A stretch of DNA of 64,000 nt, from contig NZ_JRAA01000002.1 in assembly GCF_000787395.1 (NCBI RefSeq), forward strand, positions 1 through 64,000, given 5' to 3'. Under the pieces are notes generated by a model, which was given only the letters and a program-made list of their open reading frames with translations, did not search any database and was not told the origin of the DNA. Positions 35,527-44,386 of the stretch are shown here, one piece after another. Positions within the stretch are counted from its first letter, which is position 1. Every line of letters begins with the position of its first letter. The position numbers and the translations under genes are program-made. This DNA is from Solemya velum gill symbiont (GTDB lineage Bacteria > Pseudomonadota > Gammaproteobacteria > Chromatiales > Chromatiaceae).

Positions 35527-36981
35527 TCACTCACCCATAATGTTCTGCAGCTTCTCAGCGATTGTTATTGCAGACATACCGAATGGGAACTTGGTGATGA
35601 AATTCCCCCCGGGCCCAAGCAGGTAAATACTCGATGTATGGTCCATCGTGTAATAGGCAGGATCACCGCTTAGAGATGGAACTTTCTCGTAGAAAGCCTT
35701 GAAGTTCTCGGCAATACGCCTGATCGCTTCAGCATTGCCAGTCAACGCAATAATCTGTGGCGAAAAGTAGGCGACATACTCCTTCAGCTTTTCGATTGAA
35801 TCCCGCTTCGGATCGACACTGATAAATATGGGCTGTACATGCGCTGCACCTTCCTCTCCGAGATGCTTTAGCACGGCACTGATGACATTCATACTGGTCG
35901 GACAGATGTCGGGACAGAAAGTGTAACCAAAATAGACCAGCTGGTATTTCCCCAGGAAATCCTGATTTGAAACCATTTCTCCATAGTGATTCATCAGCAA
36001 GTAACGTGGTGATATCTTCTCCGGAAAGCGTCTTGCATCGGGAATATCCGGAAGCAGATCAGCACTCTTTTGCTGGCTTTCAGGTTTGAGTTTGCGCACG
36101 CAGGATGCGATTGTTTCAAAATTGCTCTGGATCAGCTGGATATACAAATCCGATCCAGGCCGAATTTTCATGCCAAGAGAGTCGATCTCGATGGGTTCAA
36201 CATCACTGACAGTCGTCAACATACCAAGATGCGCCTTCTCCATACCTGCCTCACTGAAGAGACAGTAATCTGATTTCCTGCTGGAGAGCCAACTGTTGAG
36301 TTTCAGAATATTAGCAGCAAGATTCCCCGGTGCTGCTGGCGGGCTAGCCACGCTGCCATCACTCTTCATGGCATAGACCTGCTCGAAATATTGCTGGGTA
36401 TCCTGGTACAGAAAGACCGGGACATCACTCACTTCGCGATAACCGAACTCCAGTTCCCTGTCCACCTGGATCAGTCTCTTGAGCATTTTTTCACGGTTAC
36501 GTTGATAGCTACTTGAGTTCGAAGGATCAAGAGCGATCAACTCCCTGGTCAGGATATCTTGTAATATCAGCATGTTACGCGTGTCGAGCCAAAAAAATGC
36601 ATCCCGCTTCTCCGGCTCACCCCTTGACGGCAAAACCTTGAGCGCTTGCAGTGCAAGCACTTCCACAACCTGCCCGTTCTCCTTATGTGAAAGCAGCTCG
36701 TTGAGCTTTGGCTCCAGCTCCTCACCAGTCCAGACAACGAGATCGGCCTTGTCGATCTCGAACTGCTGCATCATGCCGGGCTCATATTGCCACGGAAGTG
36801 TTGCTCCATCGACGAGTAAATCAGGCTTGCCGACGCCTTGCATGATACCGGCAAGGATTGAATGGATCGGTTTGATACTTGCGATAACGTGCGGCGGACT
36901 CGCTGCCAGGCTGCTGTTTGTAAAAAGGACCAGCAGCAGAAAGAGTAGTTGCACATTAATATTCAACAGCTGTTTTCTCAC
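35527..36981 (-). CDS. Fusion of TroA/ZnuA-like metal-binding domain with SCO1/SenC copper chaperone domain
   Basis: The 484-residue periplasmic protein has a signal peptide (to about residue 27). Residues about 28-300 resemble ZnuA/TroA binding proteins: VIASIKPIHSILAGIM keeps the first His (His40), but the usual PHxYxL site reads LPWQYEPG and the HxW site reads FFWLD, so two metal ligands are lost. Residues about 320-484 are an SCO domain with the copper-binding C356-x3-C360 in FGYTFCPDICPTSM and His448 in MDHTSSIYLL. SCO proteins deliver copper to CuA of cytochrome oxidase or nitrous-oxide reductase. It follows a small periplasmic protein and a NosY-like permease in one operon. Confidence 0.85.
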   Translation of the reverse strand: MRKQLLNINVQLLFLLLVLFTNSSLAASPPHVIASIKPIHSILAGIMQGVGKPDLLVDGATLPWQYEPGMMQQFEIDKADLVVWTGEELEPKLNELLSHKENGQVVEVLALQALKVLPSRGEPEKRDAFFWLDTRNMLILQDILTRELIALDPSNSSSYQRNREKMLKRLIQVDRELEFGYREVSDVPVFLYQDTQQYFEQVYAMKSDGSVASPPAAPGNLAANILKLNSWLSSRKSDYCLFSEAGMEKAHLGMLTTVSDVEPIEIDSLGMKIRPGSDLYIQLIQSNFETIASCVRKLKPESQQKSADLLPDIPDARRFPEKISPRYLLMNHYGEMVSNQDFLGKYQLVYFGYTFCPDICPTSMNVISAVLKHLGEEGAAHVQPIFISVDPKRDSIEKLKEYVAYFSPQIIALTGNAEAIRRIAENFKAFYEKVPSLSGDPAYYTMDHTSSIYLLGPGGNFITKFPFGMSAITIAEKLQNIMGE

Positions 36982-37334
36982 TGTTGTTCACCTGCTTTTG
37001 CAGCAAATGCTTTCTGCATATCCTGAATGCGTTGATCGATTTCCTGTTTGAAACCCTCCGGCCCCGGACAAGCCTCCCCGCTCTTGATGAAGGCAAGGAA
37101 TCCGTCGTTGGTAGAGGTTTCAAAAGCCAACCCATAGACGCGCTCCTTTGGAACAGTAGCGACAATCGCCCGTTTGATGCGCTGTATCTCACCCAGGTAT
37201 TGGCAATGAAGTGCAATCCCGTTGACCTCACCCAATGCCTGCATGGAGGGATAACGCTGGTCTTCAGCTATGACTGTTGTGCCATAGCCGGCAAGTAGCA
37301 AGGTAAGTGGAATATATTTCGAAGCCTTCATCAT
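36978..37334 (-). CDS. Small periplasmic protein of the copper/SCO operon
   Basis: The 118-residue product has a signal peptide (LLLAGYGTTVIA before EDQ), then a mature part with two cysteines (ALHCQYLGEIQ and GEACPGPEGF), likely a disulfide, and a helical C-terminus (QEIDQRIQDMQKAF). It overlaps the fusion gene by four bases and is 9 nt after the NosY-like gene. No family is recognised; context suggests a role in metal or cytochrome assembly in the periplasm. Confidence 0.72.
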   Translation of the reverse strand: MMKASKYIPLTLLLAGYGTTVIAEDQRYPSMQALGEVNGIALHCQYLGEIQRIKRAIVATVPKERVYGLAFETSTNDGFLAFIKSGEACPGPEGFKQEIDQRIQDMQKAFAAKAGEQQ

Positions 37335-37343
37335 ATATTGCTC

Positions 37344-38171
37344 CTAAGGCAGGTCACCACGTCTGAAGAGCAGATACCCGATTCCTGCACAAGCCGTACC
37401 CAGCAGAACGGGATAAATCAGTGCCCAGGAAATAAATCCTGTCTCTCCAAAATTATCCAGAATGACGTATGCCGAAGGTCCCAACAAGACCAGTTGAGGA
37501 TCAAACAGCATCATCGAGGCAGTACGAAACACCTGCAGTGGATTCGCCAAAGCAATAGCAACGATATTGTCCATCGGGAGATTTGTGCGCGTCATGATAC
37601 CCAGCAGGATCAGGTCCAGAAAAAGCAACAGCAGCAGCCAGATCATGAACGCCGAACCCTGCGCAACATCTGCTGAACGCGCGAGAGTCGAGAGCAGCAT
37701 ACCAAGCCCCAGAAAACACCATGCCAATGATACAAGCAGACCTGTATAGACCAGCAGTTGCACCCAGGGGACTTCTGCACCCTTTCCAACAGCCCACACG
37801 ACTGCAAGCAGCATAGCCAGAACAACCGGCAGGAATACAACCACGAATCGTCCGATCATTTTGCCCCAGAACCAGGCAGCAAGCCCGACTGGCAGCGACA
37901 ACAGGTATTCGAAAATCCCCGCTTCCCTGTCACCTGCGACTGAACGCACCGTTGTAATCAATACAAAGAGTGGAAGTACAGCCATGGTGATCTGCAGGTA
38001 AGTCACCAGCAAACGCGAAAGACCGGTAAACCCCATCACCCTGGACTCTGTCAGCCCGGTGACAAAGAGTGCCACGACGATGCCGCCAAAGATCAATGAA
38101 TAGATCAGGAACCAGCGTGAACGCAGTGATTCGTTAATATCTGCATGTGCAGTCAGAAGGAGATGCTTCAT
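37344..38171 (-). CDS. ABC-2 type permease, NosY-like
   Basis: The 275-residue inner-membrane protein has six helices and the NosY layout: cytoplasmic start (TAHADINESLRSRWF), VRSVAGDREAGIFEYLLSLP loop, and FGLGM-type helices, ending DNFGETGFISWALIYPVL. In nos operons NosY works with the ATPase NosF to help assemble copper sites. Here the ATPase gene upstream has been removed by the IS insertion, leaving only 14 codons. Its ATG overlaps that remnant (ATGA). Confidence 0.85.
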   Translation of the reverse strand: MKHLLLTAHADINESLRSRWFLIYSLIFGGIVVALFVTGLTESRVMGFTGLSRLLVTYLQITMAVLPLFVLITTVRSVAGDREAGIFEYLLSLPVGLAAWFWGKMIGRFVVVFLPVVLAMLLAVVWAVGKGAEVPWVQLLVYTGLLVSLAWCFLGLGMLLSTLARSADVAQGSAFMIWLLLLLFLDLILLGIMTRTNLPMDNIVAIALANPLQVFRTASMMLFDPQLVLLGPSAYVILDNFGETGFISWALIYPVLLGTACAGIGYLLFRRGDLP

Positions 38172-38212
38172 TGTCCTGTTTCCTGTTGAACATGGCGATG
38201 ATGTTCATGGCC
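38168..38212 (-). pseudogene. 3' remnant of the gene upstream of the NosY-like permease
   Basis: Fourteen codons (GHEHHRHVQQETGQ) and a TGA remain directly between the IS left end at 38213 and the permease start, with the ATGA overlap typical of this operon. A His-rich tail fits a copper-linked protein. By operon analogy the lost gene was probably the NosF-like ATPase, but the remnant is too short to prove it. Confidence 0.5.
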
Positions 38213-38246
38213 TGACCTGCCCCCAACAAGTGGTCCAGTTTGAATG

Positions 38247-39053
38247 TTAGTTCATCGCCGGTTTCAGCTCCAGTGGAATGATGGATTCAGGAGCTGGAGG
38301 GCGATAGCCCAGCGAGCTATGTGGCCGCTTGGTGTTGTAATGTTTTCTCCATTGTTCAATGATCACTTTCGCTTCGTGTAGCGTGTAAAAGACCTCACCA
38401 TTGAGCAATTCATCCCTGAACCGGGCATTGAAGCTCTCGCAGTAGCCGTTCTCCCAAGGTGAGCCTGGTTCGATGTATGCCGTTTTAGCGCCGACAGCAG
38501 CGATCCACTTCCTCACGGCTTCTGCAATAAACTCGGGGCCGTTATCCGAACGGATATAGGCCGGTACCCCACGCAGAATGAACAGGTCAGTCAGCACATC
38601 AATGACATCGGCTGAGTTCAACTTACGTTTCACCCGGATTGCCAGACATTCCCGACTGTATTCATCAATCAGGTTCAATGTCCGGAAGGCTCTGCCATCA
38701 TCGGTTCTATGGTGGACAAAGTCGTAGGACCAGACATGATTTCTGTATTGTGCACGGAGTCTGATACAAGAGCCATCATTGAGCCATAAACGGCCACGCG
38801 GCTTCTGCTTGGCAGGTATTTTCAGCCCCTCTTGTCGCCATAACCGCTCGACACGCTTGTCGTTAACTTGCCAGCCTGCCTCTCTCAGGAGAGCGGCGAT
38901 ACGACGGTAACCATAACGGCCATACTCCCTTGCTAGAGCGATCATATCAGCGACAAGTCGTGTTTCATCACGACGCCCCTGTGGAATACGGCGCTGGGTT
39001 GAGCGATGTTGTCCGAGTACACGGCAAGCCCTGCGCTCGGAAACAGCCATCAT
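38247..39053 (-). CDS. IS3-family transposase OrfB (DDE catalytic part), copy 1
   Basis: The 268-residue integrase-like part has the catalytic acids: Asp in WSYDFVHHRTDDGRAF, Asp in RSDNGPEF and Glu in PWENGYCESFNARFRDELL. A HTH_21-like start and HYNTKRPHSSLGYRPPAPE end complete the IS3 pattern. It is normally joined to OrfA by a -1 ribosomal frameshift. The frame is intact, so the copy may still be active. Confidence 0.93.
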   Translation of the reverse strand: MMAVSERRACRVLGQHRSTQRRIPQGRRDETRLVADMIALAREYGRYGYRRIAALLREAGWQVNDKRVERLWRQEGLKIPAKQKPRGRLWLNDGSCIRLRAQYRNHVWSYDFVHHRTDDGRAFRTLNLIDEYSRECLAIRVKRKLNSADVIDVLTDLFILRGVPAYIRSDNGPEFIAEAVRKWIAAVGAKTAYIEPGSPWENGYCESFNARFRDELLNGEVFYTLHEAKVIIEQWRKHYNTKRPHSSLGYRPPAPESIIPLELKPAMN

Positions 39054-39094
39054 GCAACAAACGTTTTCGATACAGGCCCTGCGACGCGAGGGGC

Positions 39095-39373
39095 TCAGAA
39101 GTTTCCCTTGGCAGCCTCCGACAGAATCTGCTTATCCAGTGTCAGATCAGAAACGGCCTTGCGCAAACGTTCATTCTCCTTCTGTAGCCGTTTCAGTTCT
39201 TTTAACTGGTCAATCCCCATCCCACCGTACTTTTTGCGCCAGCGGTAGTAAGTCTGCTCAGTGATGCCAATTTCGCGGATCGCATCGATGCGGGCAGTGC
39301 CTTGTCCAACCAGGACTTCAACTTGCCGCAGTTTCTGGACGATTTCTTCCGGTTTGTGTCGCTTGATTCCCAT
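39095..39373 (-). CDS. IS3-family transposase OrfA, copy 1
   Basis: The 92-residue DNA-binding part has a helix-turn-helix (AIREIGITEQTYYRWRKKYGG) and a leucine-zipper-like helix (LKELKRLQKENERLRKAVSD), ending SEAAKGNF as in the IS407 group. It is identical at protein level to OrfA of copy 2. Confidence 0.92.
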   Translation of the reverse strand: MGIKRHKPEEIVQKLRQVEVLVGQGTARIDAIREIGITEQTYYRWRKKYGGMGIDQLKELKRLQKENERLRKAVSDLTLDKQILSEAAKGNF

Positions 39374-39430
39374 TTTCGGTCCTCCGTTTTACTCATCATA
39401 AGGGTGGACCAACTTATTGGGGGAGGATCA

Positions 39431-41098
39431 GGATCTGTCATCTTGGGCGACTGGTCGTTAGATATAAAAGGTACTGAATCGCGTATTACTGGAGAAACAA
39501 CCGGTAGCAATAACTCTATCGTCAATCTTGATGGCACATTCACCTCAGAAAATACTTTCGATGTAGGCACATTCAACATCCTTGAAGGTGGTGTTTTAAA
39601 TCAAAAGCACGGTATCACCACCGCATCTGGCTTTAATAACAACGGCACCTTGGCTATTGCAGATGGTGACACCTCTACCATTACTGGAAACTACACCCAG
39701 CAAGCGGATGGCGTCATTCGTACCGGCGCTACCAGCAGTTCAAGTGGCCGCCTGAATGTCACCGGAACAGCCGATATATCGGCCAGTGGGAAGTTCGATG
39801 TTCAGGTGTCGGCCAATGACCAGTTAAGTAATGGCGATACGCTCGACAATGTGCTGAGTGCAGGCACATTGATAGCTGCTGATAACCTTTCCGTTACTGA
39901 TAACAGTGCCTTGTGGAAATTCTCCGCAGTTAATGATGGCAACAACGGTATCGACTTTGTAGCTCAGTACAACGAATTGGTTAGTATGACAGAGGTTTCC
40001 TCTTGGGCTACAGGTGTAGCTGGAGAAATTGATGCACTCTATAAAACTGATACAGCCACAGGTGATATGGCAACCGTAATGGGTGAGTTGAACGCTTTGT
40101 CTGATCGTGCTGGTGTAGCTGGTGCCATTCAGCAGTTTGTTCCTACCCTGGCTGATTCAGCTCACAAGACATCTGTTTTATCAACCACAGGGCAAGTTGC
40201 TCGTGTTATGCAAGGTCAGGTATTGGGAAGTACCGGCTTGTCATCAGGTGACAGCTTTACCGAGCGTGGCTTGTGGTTGCGTCCTTTCTATCAGGATGCG
40301 GAACAGAAAAAGCATGACGGTGTTGATGGCGATGATGCCGATACTCGTGGCTTGGTCTTAGGCGTTGATGGTCGTTTGTCTGAACAGTGGAAGCTCGGCT
40401 TAGGCTTGGCTTACTCCGATACCAACGTGGGCGGAAAAGACCAGGTAAATGGTCAGAATCTGGATGTAGCCAGTTACGAGCTAATTGGACTTGCCCACTA
40501 CACACCACGGCCTGATGATTTCATCAATTTCACCGCAGCAACCGGAAAGACACGTATTGATAGCCTCCGTAATATTCAGTTTGGTGGCATAGCGCGGACT
40601 GCTAGTGCAGAGCATGATGGTTGGTATGCACAGCTTGAAGTAGAAGCGGGTCGTCATTTCAGGCAAAACGAACGCTTGACCCTGACACCGACCATTAAAG
40701 TCAATTACATCCATATTGATGAAGAAGGTTATACCGAAACAGGGGCAGGTGCTTTTAACCTGCAAGTGGATAAAACTGATAGCGATGTATTGCTCTTGGG
40801 TATTGGCGGCGAAGTGGATTACCAGCCTGTTGAAAACAAGCCTTTGTTTTTGAATGCACATCTAGGTGTGGCATACGATGTACTGTCTGAGCAGAACGTA
40901 ACCACATCAACTCTGACCGGTGGTGGTTCCCGCTTTACTACCAATGGTCTTGATGCCGATCCTCTGGTCATTCAGGGTGGGGTGGGTGTTCGCATGGTTC
41001 AGGACAATGGCCTGACGCTGGACTTGAACTATGATATTGAGACAAGGGAAGTCTATCTGAGCCAGATTGTCTCGGTTAATTTGAAATACCTGTTTTGA
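39431..41098 (+). pseudogene. Autotransporter (type V) lacking its 5' part
   Basis: Translation from the IS edge gives about 556 residues: a repetitive beta-helix passenger (NNSIVNLDGTF, ILEGGVLNQKHG, IADGDTSTITGNYTQQADG), a linker, and a C-terminal outer-membrane barrel (from RGLWLRPFYQDAEQKK) ending in aromatic YLF. Autotransporters pass their own passenger domain to the cell surface. The signal peptide and most of the passenger are missing because IS copy 1 sits at the junction; the ATG-initiated frame that begins inside the IS is accidental. It cannot be exported as it stands. Confidence 0.85.
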
Positions 41099-41910
41099 TG
41101 CGTCTTGCTGTTCTGTGTTTGATAACAACTTTATTCACTGGTTGTAGTCACCATTCAGTTCAGCAGCGTATTGATCGCATAGACGCTCTTGCAGCAAGTC
41201 AGGGATGGGAATCAGCCCTACTCAGGGCTGAGGGCTTGCCAATGGTCGCCTTCAGCCCGCGCCAGTTGCATTCAACAAAACGACTCTTTATCTATATTGA
41301 GGGTGACGGCAAGGCATGGCGAACACGCACCCTAAGCTCTGATAATCCGACCCCTGCAAACCCGCTGGGGTTAAAGTTGGCACTAGCCCATCCCGGCAAC
41401 AACGCGGTTTACCTTGGTCGTCCCTGTCAAACCATTTTTGATAGGCATGCCTGTAATCCTGAATTGTGGCTGGGTGGCCGCTTCTCGGAAACGGCTATTC
41501 GTGCAACCAGTCAGGCTATTGGTACTCTCAAGCAGCGGTTTCAAGCCGAAGAACTTGTGTTGGTAGGCTATTCCGGTGGCGGAGCTGTTGCTGCACTGGT
41601 TGCGGCAAGAAGAAACGATGTTGCTGGCCTGATTAGCGTTGCAGGTAATCTGGATCATAGAACGTGGACTCAGTACCACGGTGTAACTACACTGAGCAGG
41701 TCACTCAATCCAATGGATTACACGGAAAAACTCAAACCTGTTCGGCAGTTCCATTTTTTTGGGACAGAGGACAAAACAGTTCCCCCTGCCGTTGCTCAGT
41801 CGTTTCAAACCCATTTTGAAAGGCCGGTTATCTACCCGGTAGCTGGTAATACGCATTCGTGCTGCTGGATTGAACAGTGGCCAGAATTACTCAAGAACAC
41901 GTTTAAATGA
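41098..41910 (+). CDS. Alpha/beta-hydrolase lipoprotein
   Basis: The 270-residue protein has a lipobox (LFTGC, Cys16-17 region) and a serine-hydrolase fold: nucleophile in VGYSGGGAVAAL, acid likely Asp in FFGTEDKTVPP, and His in GNTHSCCW. The oxyanion strand LFIYIEGDGKAW is typical. The substrate is unknown. The ATG overlaps the autotransporter stop (TGATG), so the two were one operon and the enzyme might act on surface or secreted material. Confidence 0.83.
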   Translation: MRLAVLCLITTLFTGCSHHSVQQRIDRIDALAASQGWESALLRAEGLPMVAFSPRQLHSTKRLFIYIEGDGKAWRTRTLSSDNPTPANPLGLKLALAHPGNNAVYLGRPCQTIFDRHACNPELWLGGRFSETAIRATSQAIGTLKQRFQAEELVLVGYSGGGAVAALVAARRNDVAGLISVAGNLDHRTWTQYHGVTTLSRSLNPMDYTEKLKPVRQFHFFGTEDKTVPPAVAQSFQTHFERPVIYPVAGNTHSCCWIEQWPELLKNTFK

Positions 41911-41929
41911 ATATGGAAAACCGTTAAAG

Positions 41930-42190
41930 ATGCTTTCTCGATCACTGTTTTTAGGCTTTGTTGCCCTGTCTTGCTCAATGACTGCATTGGCTCAGGAAGA
42001 TGCCGCTCAGATTGAACGGCGATTCGATGAGCCGAAAGCCCCCAAGTCCTTACCTGCTGCCCCTGCGCCCAAGCTGATAAAAGACGGATTGCCGCCGGTA
42101 GGTGCTGATGCTATTCGTTTCACGCTGACAGCCATCCAGTTTGAAGAATCGAGCATCTATGATTCAGAAAAGCTGGCTGAACTCTACTGA
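41930..42190 (+). pseudogene. TpsB/ShlB-type two-partner secretion transporter, 3' truncated
   Basis: Only 86 residues are left: a signal peptide (LFLGFVALSCSMTALA), a Pro-rich linker (DEPKAPKSLPAAPAPK) and the beginning of a POTRA_2 domain (GADAIRFTLTAIQFEE). The reading frame ends at TGA 42188-42190, which is the first triplet of IS copy 2. Intact TpsB proteins have about 550 residues including a 16-strand barrel, so it is non-functional. Confidence 0.75.
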
Positions 42191-42221
42191 CCTGCCCCCA
42201 ACGAGTGGTCCGGTTTGAATG

Positions 42222-43028
42222 TTAGTTCATCGCCGGTTTCAACTCCAGTGGAATGATGGATTCAGGAGCTGGAGGGCGATAGCCCAGCGAGCTATGTGGC
42301 CGCTTGGTGTTGTAATGTTTTCTCCATTGTTCAATGATCACTTTCGCTTCGTGTAGCGTGTAAAAGACCTCACCATTGAGCAACTCATCCCTGAACCGGG
42401 CATTGAAGCTCTCGCAGTAGCCGTTCTCCCAAGGTGAGCCTGGTTCGATGTATGCCGTCTTAGCGCCGACAGCAGCGATCCACCTCCTCACGGCTTCTGC
42501 AATAAACTCGGGACCGTTATCCGAACGGATATAGGCCGGTACCCCACGCAGAATGAACAGGTCAGTCAGCACATCAATGACATCGGCTGAGTTCAACTTA
42601 CGTTTCACCCGGATTGCCAGACATTCCCGACTGTATTCATCAATCAGGTTCAATGTCCGGAAGGCTCTGCCATCATCGGTTCTATGGTGGACAAAGTCGT
42701 AGGACCAGACATGATTTCTGAATTGTGCACGGAGTCTGATACAGGAACCGTCATTGAGCCATAAACGGCCACGCGGCTTCTGCTTACTGGGTACTTTTAG
42801 CCCCTCTTTGCGCCACAGGCGCTCGACACGCTTGTCGTTGACCTGCCAGCCAGCCTCTCTCAGGAGAGCGGCGATACGACGGTAACCATAACGGCCATAC
42901 TCCCTTGTCAGTGCAATCATGTCAGCGACAAGTCGTGCTTCATCACGAGGCCCCTGTGGAATACGGCGCTGGGTTGAACGATATTGTCCGAGTACACGGC
43001 AGGCTCTTAGCTCTGAGACAGGCATCAT
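42222..43028 (-). CDS. IS3-family transposase OrfB, copy 2
   Basis: The 268-residue product is close to copy 1, with changes mainly in the first 75 residues (for example SELRACRVLGQYRST and KEGLKVPSKQ). The DDE residues are all present. Confidence 0.93.
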   Translation of the reverse strand: MMPVSELRACRVLGQYRSTQRRIPQGPRDEARLVADMIALTREYGRYGYRRIAALLREAGWQVNDKRVERLWRKEGLKVPSKQKPRGRLWLNDGSCIRLRAQFRNHVWSYDFVHHRTDDGRAFRTLNLIDEYSRECLAIRVKRKLNSADVIDVLTDLFILRGVPAYIRSDNGPEFIAEAVRRWIAAVGAKTAYIEPGSPWENGYCESFNARFRDELLNGEVFYTLHEAKVIIEQWRKHYNTKRPHSSLGYRPPAPESIIPLELKPAMN

Positions 43029-43069
43029 ACGGCGAACGTGTTCGATGCAGGCCCTGCGACGCGAGGGGC

Positions 43070-43348
43070 TCAGAAGTTCCCCTTGGCAGCCTCCGACAGA
43101 ATCTGCTTATCCAGTGTCAGATCAGAAACGGCCTTGCGCAGACGTTCATTCTCCTTCTGTAGCCGTTTCAGCTCCTTTAACTGGTCAATCCCCATCCCGC
43201 CATACTTCTTGCGCCAGCGGTAGTAAGTCTGCTCGGTAATGCCGATCTCTCGGATCGCATCGATGCGGGCAGTGCCTTGTCCAACCAGGACTTCAACTTG
43301 CCTCAGCTTCTGGACGATCTCTTCCGGTTTGTGTCGCTTGATTCCCAT
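43070..43348 (-). CDS. IS3-family transposase OrfA, copy 2
   Basis: The 92-residue product is identical in sequence to OrfA of copy 1, although its DNA has silent differences, which shows selection or recent gene conversion rather than identical recent copies. Confidence 0.92.
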   Translation of the reverse strand: MGIKRHKPEEIVQKLRQVEVLVGQGTARIDAIREIGITEQTYYRWRKKYGGMGIDQLKELKRLQKENERLRKAVSDLTLDKQILSEAAKGNF

Positions 43349-43409
43349 TTTCGGTCCTCCGTTTTACTCATCATAAGGGTGGACCAACTTATTGAGGGAG
43401 GATCACCCG

Positions 43410-44381
43410 TTATTTCTCTTCGTTCGAACACATCATCTCAAACGCGTTAACCAGATTCTCTTCAAGTGGGGCCTCGAAGGTCATTTTTCTACCTGATTCG
43501 GCACCATTTTCACCCCAGGGAAAAGTGAGTCGCCATGCGTGCAGAAACAGCCTGCGAATACCCTGCTCACGACACTGCTGGTTAACCGTCTCATCGCCAT
43601 ACTTGGTATCGCCTACAATCGGGGTTCCGAGCGACTGTGCATGTACGCGAATCTGGTGTGTTCTGCCGGTTTCGAGTTTTGCCTCGACAAGCATAAAATC
43701 ACTACAACTGCGCTGTACGCGAAAACGTGTCAGTGCAGCCTTACCGGTGGGATCGACACGTACGATACGTTCGCCACCCACATGACTCTTTTTCAAAGGC
43801 TCTGCACAGCTGATCTTTTCCCGCTTCCAGTGACCCGACAGCAGTGCAAGGTAGCGTTTATCAACCCTGTTTTCACGTTGCAGCTGGTGCAACTGTCGCA
43901 GTGCAGACCGGCGCTTGGCAATAAGCAGGAGACCGGAAGTATCACGATCAAGACGATGCACCAGTTCGAGGCCCTTCTGTTCAGGGCGTGCCATACGCAG
44001 GCGTTCGATCACGCCCTGGCTGATACCGCTGCCACCATGCACTGCAAGACCCGAGGGTTTGTTAATCACAATGAGTCCCTTGTCCTCGTAGAGAATGGTT
44101 TCTTCTATATCGGATTTCTGCTTGTCGGTCAGCCCGCTCGCCTGTTCAGCAACCAGTACATGTGCAGGTGGCAAACGCACCTGGTCACCGATCTGCAAAC
44201 GGTATACAGGCTTGATACGACCCTTGTTAACACGCACCTCACCCTTGCGAAGCATCTTGTAGATACGGCTCTTGGGTACGCCTTTGAAGGTTTTTATGAG
44301 GAAGTTGTCGATACGCTGCTGATCCGCTTCTTCTCCTATCGTGAGAATCCGCGGACCAGTGCGTTCGAGTTTACTGGACAC
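43410..44381 (-). CDS. rluC: 23S rRNA pseudouridine synthase RluC
   Basis: RluC modifies uridines 955, 2504 and 2580 of 23S rRNA. The 323-residue protein has an N-terminal S4 RNA-binding domain (FLIKTFKGVPKSRIYKMLRK) and the catalytic Asp in VHRLDRDTSGLLLIAK, then ETGRTHQIRVHAQSLG. It is 5 nt after rne on the same strand, so the two form an operon here, unlike E. coli where they are divergent. IS copy 2 lies directly behind the stop codon and probably removed the natural terminator. Confidence 0.94.
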   Translation of the reverse strand: MSSKLERTGPRILTIGEEADQQRIDNFLIKTFKGVPKSRIYKMLRKGEVRVNKGRIKPVYRLQIGDQVRLPPAHVLVAEQASGLTDKQKSDIEETILYEDKGLIVINKPSGLAVHGGSGISQGVIERLRMARPEQKGLELVHRLDRDTSGLLLIAKRRSALRQLHQLQRENRVDKRYLALLSGHWKREKISCAEPLKKSHVGGERIVRVDPTGKAALTRFRVQRSCSDFMLVEAKLETGRTHQIRVHAQSLGTPIVGDTKYGDETVNQQCREQGIRRLFLHAWRLTFPWGENGAESGRKMTFEAPLEENLVNAFEMMCSNEEK

Positions 44382-44386
44382 TTCGC

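Larger units (their letters stand above)
38213..39430 (-). mobile_element. IS3-family insertion sequence, copy 1 (1218 bp)
   Basis: The element is bounded by imperfect inverted ends, TGACCTGCCCCCAACAAG on the left and a complement beginning TGATCCTCCCCCAATAAG on the right, and carries orfA and orfB on the minus strand. A second copy of the same length lies at 42188-43405 in the same orientation. The flanks (GGCC left, GGAT right) do not form a duplicated target, which means rearrangement after insertion. Confidence 0.9.
42188..43405 (-). mobile_element. IS3-family insertion sequence, copy 2 (1218 bp)
   Basis: This copy has the same length and direction as copy 1, with scattered single-base differences in both ends and genes. 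Left flank is CTAC and right flank CCCG, with no duplicated target site. The right end is only four bases from the rluC stop codon. The pair encloses 2757 bp, as a composite transposon would, but the outer flanks (GGCC and CCCG) do not match either. Confidence 0.9.

Noticed and set aside
38213-43405. A functional composite transposon
   Set aside because: Flanking sequences GGCC and CCCG do not match and the internal genes are cut at both ends, so a clean transposition unit is not supported.
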